Assembly (NCBI GenBank): GCA_023133195.1
Contig: JAGLWW010000037.1
Span: forward strand, 1-7,002
Origin: Candidatus Aenigmatarchaeota archaeon
Lineage (GTDB): Archaea; Aenigmatarchaeota; Aenigmatarchaeia; PWEA01; JAGHBM01
DNA length: 7,002 nucleotides
Reading direction: 5' to 3'
Shown: positions 4,815 to 7,002 of the stretch, one piece after another
Position numbering within the stretch: the stretch's first letter is position 1
Layout of the letters: every line of letters starts with the position of its first letter
Made by a program: the position numbers and the translations under genes
The notes under the pieces: generated by a model
Told to the model about the DNA's origin: nothing
Seen by the model: the letters and a program-made list of their open reading frames with translations, nothing else
Database searches by the model: none

Positions 4815-4931
4815 TTAGCAGACGACTATTTCGTCTTCAATAACAAGTCCGCACTTGTCACAGAAGATGAGTATGTTTCTGCCATCATCCTCCTTTTTTA
4901 CCTTCAAACTTCCACATTCGGGACATTTCAT
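4815..4931 (-). CDS. 38-aa zinc-ribbon protein
   Basis: On the minus strand ATG 4931-4929 opens a 38-codon frame ending at TAA 4817-4815. Two CxxC knuckles, CPEC (residues 3-6) and CDKC (24-27), are separated by 17 residues and can hold one zinc in a ribbon fold; the segment NILIFCDKCGLVIEDEIVV is strand-like. A final Cys (38) ends the protein. GGGGTG (4938-4943, complement) lies six bases before the ATG as the ribosome site; an in-frame GTG at 4940 is part of that site. The role is unknown: stand-alone ribbons of this size in archaea resemble the zinc ribbons of transcription or translation factors. It converges on dnaG with no gap and diverges from the PIN-ATPase gene. It is short enough to be missed by length-filtered gene callers. 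Confidence 0.82.
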   Translation of the reverse strand: MKCPECGSLKVKKEDDGRNILIFCDKCGLVIEDEIVVC

Positions 4932-4970
4932 ATCTCGCACCCCATAAACACTAAGAATGATGAATGATTT

Positions 4971-5006
4971 AAGCATTTATCTATAAGGAAATATGCTTTA
5001 TAAAAT
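4971..5006. promoter_or_regulatory. Promoter region of the PIN-PilT-KH gene, shared with the divergent zinc-ribbon gene
   Basis: GCTTTATAAAATA (4995-5007) contains TTTATAAA, a TATA box some 60 bases before ATG 5061. Transcription would start near 5026, with a leader of about 35 bases that includes AAGGTGAT (5048-5055). On the other strand CTTATAGATAAAT (about 4975-4987) could serve the zinc-ribbon gene. AAGCAT (4971-4976) and ATGCTT (4993-4998) form an inverted repeat around both, a possible regulator site. Confidence 0.4.
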
Positions 5007-5060
5007 AGAGAATAGAAAACAAACAACAAATAACGATTTACTCAATAAAGGTGATAAAAA

Positions 5061-6857
5061 ATGAATAAAGAAAGAAAAAAGATAGTGCCGGATACCTCCA
5101 TAATAATAGACGGAAAGCTGTCTGAACTGGTAGAAAAAGGTTTAAAGGCAGATATAATTATTCCCGAGATGGTTCTGGATGAACTGCAATGGCAAGCCAA
5201 CAGAGGCCTTGAAATAGGTTTTAACGGTCTTAATGAGATAAAAAAATTAAGGCTCATGTCAGAAAAAAAGGACATAAAAGTCATGGCAACAGGTAGGAGG
5301 CCCACTCCGGAAGAGATTAAGCTTGCAAAAAAGGGCAGAATAGATGCACTTATAAGGGATGTTGCCAAGGAAGAAAAAGCAATTTTGTACACGGAGGACC
5401 TTGTTCAGGCGGAAGTTGCTAAAGCAGACGGACTTGATGTAGTTTATATAGAGACAAAAGCAGACGAAGAGCTTGTTTTTGAGAAATACCTCACAAAGGA
5501 CACCATGTCGCTCCATTTCAAGGAAAATGCAAGACCAATGGCAAAAGTGGGTAAACCAGGAAATGTCAGTTTAAAAGAGCTGAGAAAAGAGATTTGCACA
5601 AAAGAAGAACTTGAAAAAATGGCCTCTGACATTGCATATACAACTAGGCACAGGAACGGTCAGTTTGAAATAAACAGAATCGGGGCAGAAGTCATACAGC
5701 TTGGTGAGTACAGAATAGCCATAACCAAACCGCCCTTTTCAAAGGACTATGAAATAACGATAATAAGACCGATAGTTAAACTTAAACTTGAAGATTATAA
5801 GCTTTCCAAAAAACTTTTGGAGAGGCTTAAGAAAAGCGCTGAAGGAATACTGATATCAGGTCCGCCTGGTTCAGGAAAATCCACATTTGCTTCCGGCCTT
5901 ATAGACTTTTACCTGAAGGAGGGAAAAATAGTAAAAACACTGGAATCTCCAAGGGATTTACAGGTACCACCGGAGGTTACCCAGTATGCTCCTCTTAACG
6001 GAAGCATGGCAAATTCTGCTGATGTCCTGCTTCTTGTAAGGCCGGATTATACGATTTACGATGAGATGAGAAAGACCCCGGATTTCAGAGTATTTTCGGA
6101 TATGAGGCTTTCCGGCATTGGAATGGTCGGGGTTGTCCATGCAAGTGATCCCATAAACGCTGTGCAGAGGTTTATAGGAAGGACTGAGCTGGGAATGATA
6201 TCCCATATCCTTGACACTATAATCTTTATAAAACATGGGAAAATAGAGAAAGTATTTTCCGTTACAATGAAAGTTAAAGTTCCAAGTGGAATGGTTGAAC
6301 AGGATTTGGCAAGGCCAGTCGTGGAAATCAGGGATTTTGAATCTGGAAAGCTGGAATATGAAATCTACACATACGGAGAAGAAAACGTGGTAATTGAAGT
6401 CAGGGAGGAAAAGAAAAGACCAATAGAGAAACTTGCCAAACAAAAAATAGAGGAAGAGATAAACAAGTTTGACAAGTCGGCCGAGATAGAGTTCCTGAAC
6501 AACAACAGAATAGTTGTGAAAGTCAGCAACGCTGTAATACCAAAACTCATAGGAAGGGAAGGGAAAACAGTAGAGAAGATAGAAAAGAAGCTTGGTTTGA
6601 GTATAGATGTCCAGCCTAAAATAGAGAGTCTCGGAAGAGAGGCCAAATTCGAAGTTGGCGAGAGCGGTGCTTATATAATTCTTAGCTTCAACAAGACACT
6701 AAAAGGAGAGAATGCAAACACATATGTAAACGAGGAATACCTTTTCACGGCTACTGTAGGCAAATCGGGCCAGATAAGAATTTCAAAGAGCTCTGACCTG
6801 GGCAAGCAGCTGCTCAATGCAATTGCAATCAAGAAAAAGATAAAAGTGTTTATTTAA
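5061..6857 (+). CDS. pina: PIN domain / PilT-type ATPase / KH domain protein (PINA family)
   Basis: A complete 598-residue member of the archaeal PIN-PilT-KH family. The N-terminal PIN-like domain (8-130) keeps acidic residues D11, E41, D95 and D113, the usual nuclease quartet. A PilT/VirB11-like ATPase domain (about 205-400) has Walker A GPPGSGKST (267-275), a Walker-B-like IYDEMR (D334, E335) and a HASD histidine motif (H360). A KH domain (about 474-520) has the GREG loop at 498-501, followed by a strand-rich C-terminal domain (530-598). In Sulfolobus the relative called PINA forms hexamers, binds the Holliday-junction resolvase Hjc and drives branch migration. The KH domain also suggests nucleic-acid binding here. 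Whether the PIN site cuts RNA is not shown by sequence. AAGGTGAT (5048-5055) sets the ATG 5061 start. The tRNA gene begins 30 bases after the stop. Confidence 0.93.
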   Translation: MNKERKKIVPDTSIIIDGKLSELVEKGLKADIIIPEMVLDELQWQANRGLEIGFNGLNEIKKLRLMSEKKDIKVMATGRRPTPEEIKLAKKGRIDALIRDVAKEEKAILYTEDLVQAEVAKADGLDVVYIETKADEELVFEKYLTKDTMSLHFKENARPMAKVGKPGNVSLKELRKEICTKEELEKMASDIAYTTRHRNGQFEINRIGAEVIQLGEYRIAITKPPFSKDYEITIIRPIVKLKLEDYKLSKKLLERLKKSAEGILISGPPGSGKSTFASGLIDFYLKEGKIVKTLESPRDLQVPPEVTQYAPLNGSMANSADVLLLVRPDYTIYDEMRKTPDFRVFSDMRLSGIGMVGVVHASDPINAVQRFIGRTELGMISHILDTIIFIKHGKIEKVFSVTMKVKVPSGMVEQDLARPVVEIRDFESGKLEYEIYTYGEENVVIEVREEKKRPIEKLAKQKIEEEINKFDKSAEIEFLNNNRIVVKVSNAVIPKLIGREGKTVEKIEKKLGLSIDVQPKIESLGREAKFEVGESGAYIILSFNKTLKGENANTYVNEEYLFTATVGKSGQIRISKSSDLGKQLLNAIAIKKKIKVFI

Positions 6858-6859
6858 AT

Positions 6860-6867
6860 TTTATAAA
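6860..6867 (+). promoter_or_regulatory. TATA box of tRNA-Arg(CCU)
   Basis: TTTATAAA is centred about 25 bases before the first base of the acceptor stem (6888), the expected distance for an archaeal promoter starting at or near the tRNA 5' end. It lies within three bases of the stop codon of the PIN-ATPase gene. Confidence 0.6.
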
Positions 6868-6887
6868 TTCTACTATTCTATTGTTGT

Positions 6888-7002
6888 GCCCCAGTAGCTC
6901 AGTCTGGATAGAGCGATTGCCTCCTAACAGCCCTTTTAAAAAGCGCTGGCGTAAAACGGAGAGAGCAATAGGTCCCGTGTTCAAAGACAAACCTTTCTTA
7001 GA
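6888..7002 (+). tRNA. tRNA-Arg(CCU), intron-containing, 3' part missing or interrupted
   Basis: The 5' part is textbook: acceptor GCCCCAG (6888-6894), TA, D-stem GCTC/GAGC (6897-6900/6911-6914) around AGTCTGGATA, G26, and anticodon stem ATTGC (6916-6920) with GCAAT (6965-6969). After removal of the intron at 6927-6963 the loop reads CTCCTAA, with anticodon CCT (6923-6925) for Arg. Variable loop AGGTC and T-stem CCGTG (6975-6979) follow, then TTCAAA (6980-6985). The expected next parts, a CACGG T-stem strand and CTGGGGC acceptor strand, are absent: the sequence continues GACAAACC to the window edge. A second intron at 59/60, a split tRNA, or loss of the 3' end are the options; see findings. 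Confidence 0.85.
6927..6963 (+). other. 37-nt archaeal tRNA intron at position 37/38
   Basis: CTCC (6921-6924) pairs with GGAG (6958-6961) as the 4-bp central helix, flanked by 3-base bulges TAA (6925-6927) and AGA (6962-6964), next to the ATTGC/GCAAT anticodon stem. Cutting after the second base of each bulge releases 37 bases and leaves the loop CTCCTAA. The intron-side helix is not continuous, so this is a relaxed bulge-helix-bulge. The intron also has a small CAGC/GCTG hairpin (6928-6931/6945-6948). Confidence 0.8.

Overview
The window is archaeal. It carries a full-length archaeal DnaG (TOPRIM) gene, a PIN/PilT-ATPase/KH protein of the kind known as PINA, an archaemetzincin-type zinc protease, a tRNA-Arg(CCU) gene with an archaeal intron after position 37, Shine-Dalgarno sites of the GGAGGTGAT type, and TATA boxes of archaeal form. 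The DNA is AT-rich and compact: genes abut or overlap. A small-genome or DPANN-like archaeon would fit, but nothing here fixes the lineage.

Layout, left to right. (1) 1-431, minus strand: a gene cut by the window edge (1-99) preceded by a 109-aa gene with an acidic tail (102-431). (2) 559-1521, minus strand: an intact DDE transposase of the IS4/IS5 superfamily. (3) 1601-2252, plus strand: a probable leaderless 47-aa ribbon-helix-helix protein followed at once by an archaemetzincin. (4) 2216-3167, minus strand: two tandem, probably paralogous proteins with a C-terminal winged-helix-like domain; the second overlaps the archaemetzincin tail to tail. (5) 3168-3602: a 435-bp divergent intergenic region with phased short repeats, a good TATA box about 180 bp before dnaG, and a foldable three-hairpin element closed by a 10-bp stem. 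(6) 3603-4814, plus strand: dnaG. (7) 4815-4931, minus strand: a 38-aa zinc-ribbon protein whose stop codon directly abuts that of dnaG. (8) 5061-6857, plus strand: the PIN-PilT-KH ATPase. (9) 6888 to the edge: tRNA-Arg(CCU) with a 37-nt intron at 37/38 and an apparent second interruption at about 59/60 in the T-loop.

The right half (dnaG, zinc ribbon, PINA, tRNA) looks like core archaeal information processing: DnaG in priming and exosome-linked RNA turnover, PINA in recombination and repair. The left half is accessory: an IS, a small DNA-binding protein with a protease, two possible regulators, and two unrecognised genes. The best leads are the T-loop interruption of the tRNA, the structured leader before dnaG, the RHH-archaemetzincin pair, and the tandem winged-helix pair with phased repeats upstream. 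Several starts were moved: three GTG codons that open the longest frames (440, 2686, 3591) lie in or next to Shine-Dalgarno-like sequence, and an ATG follows a few bases later.
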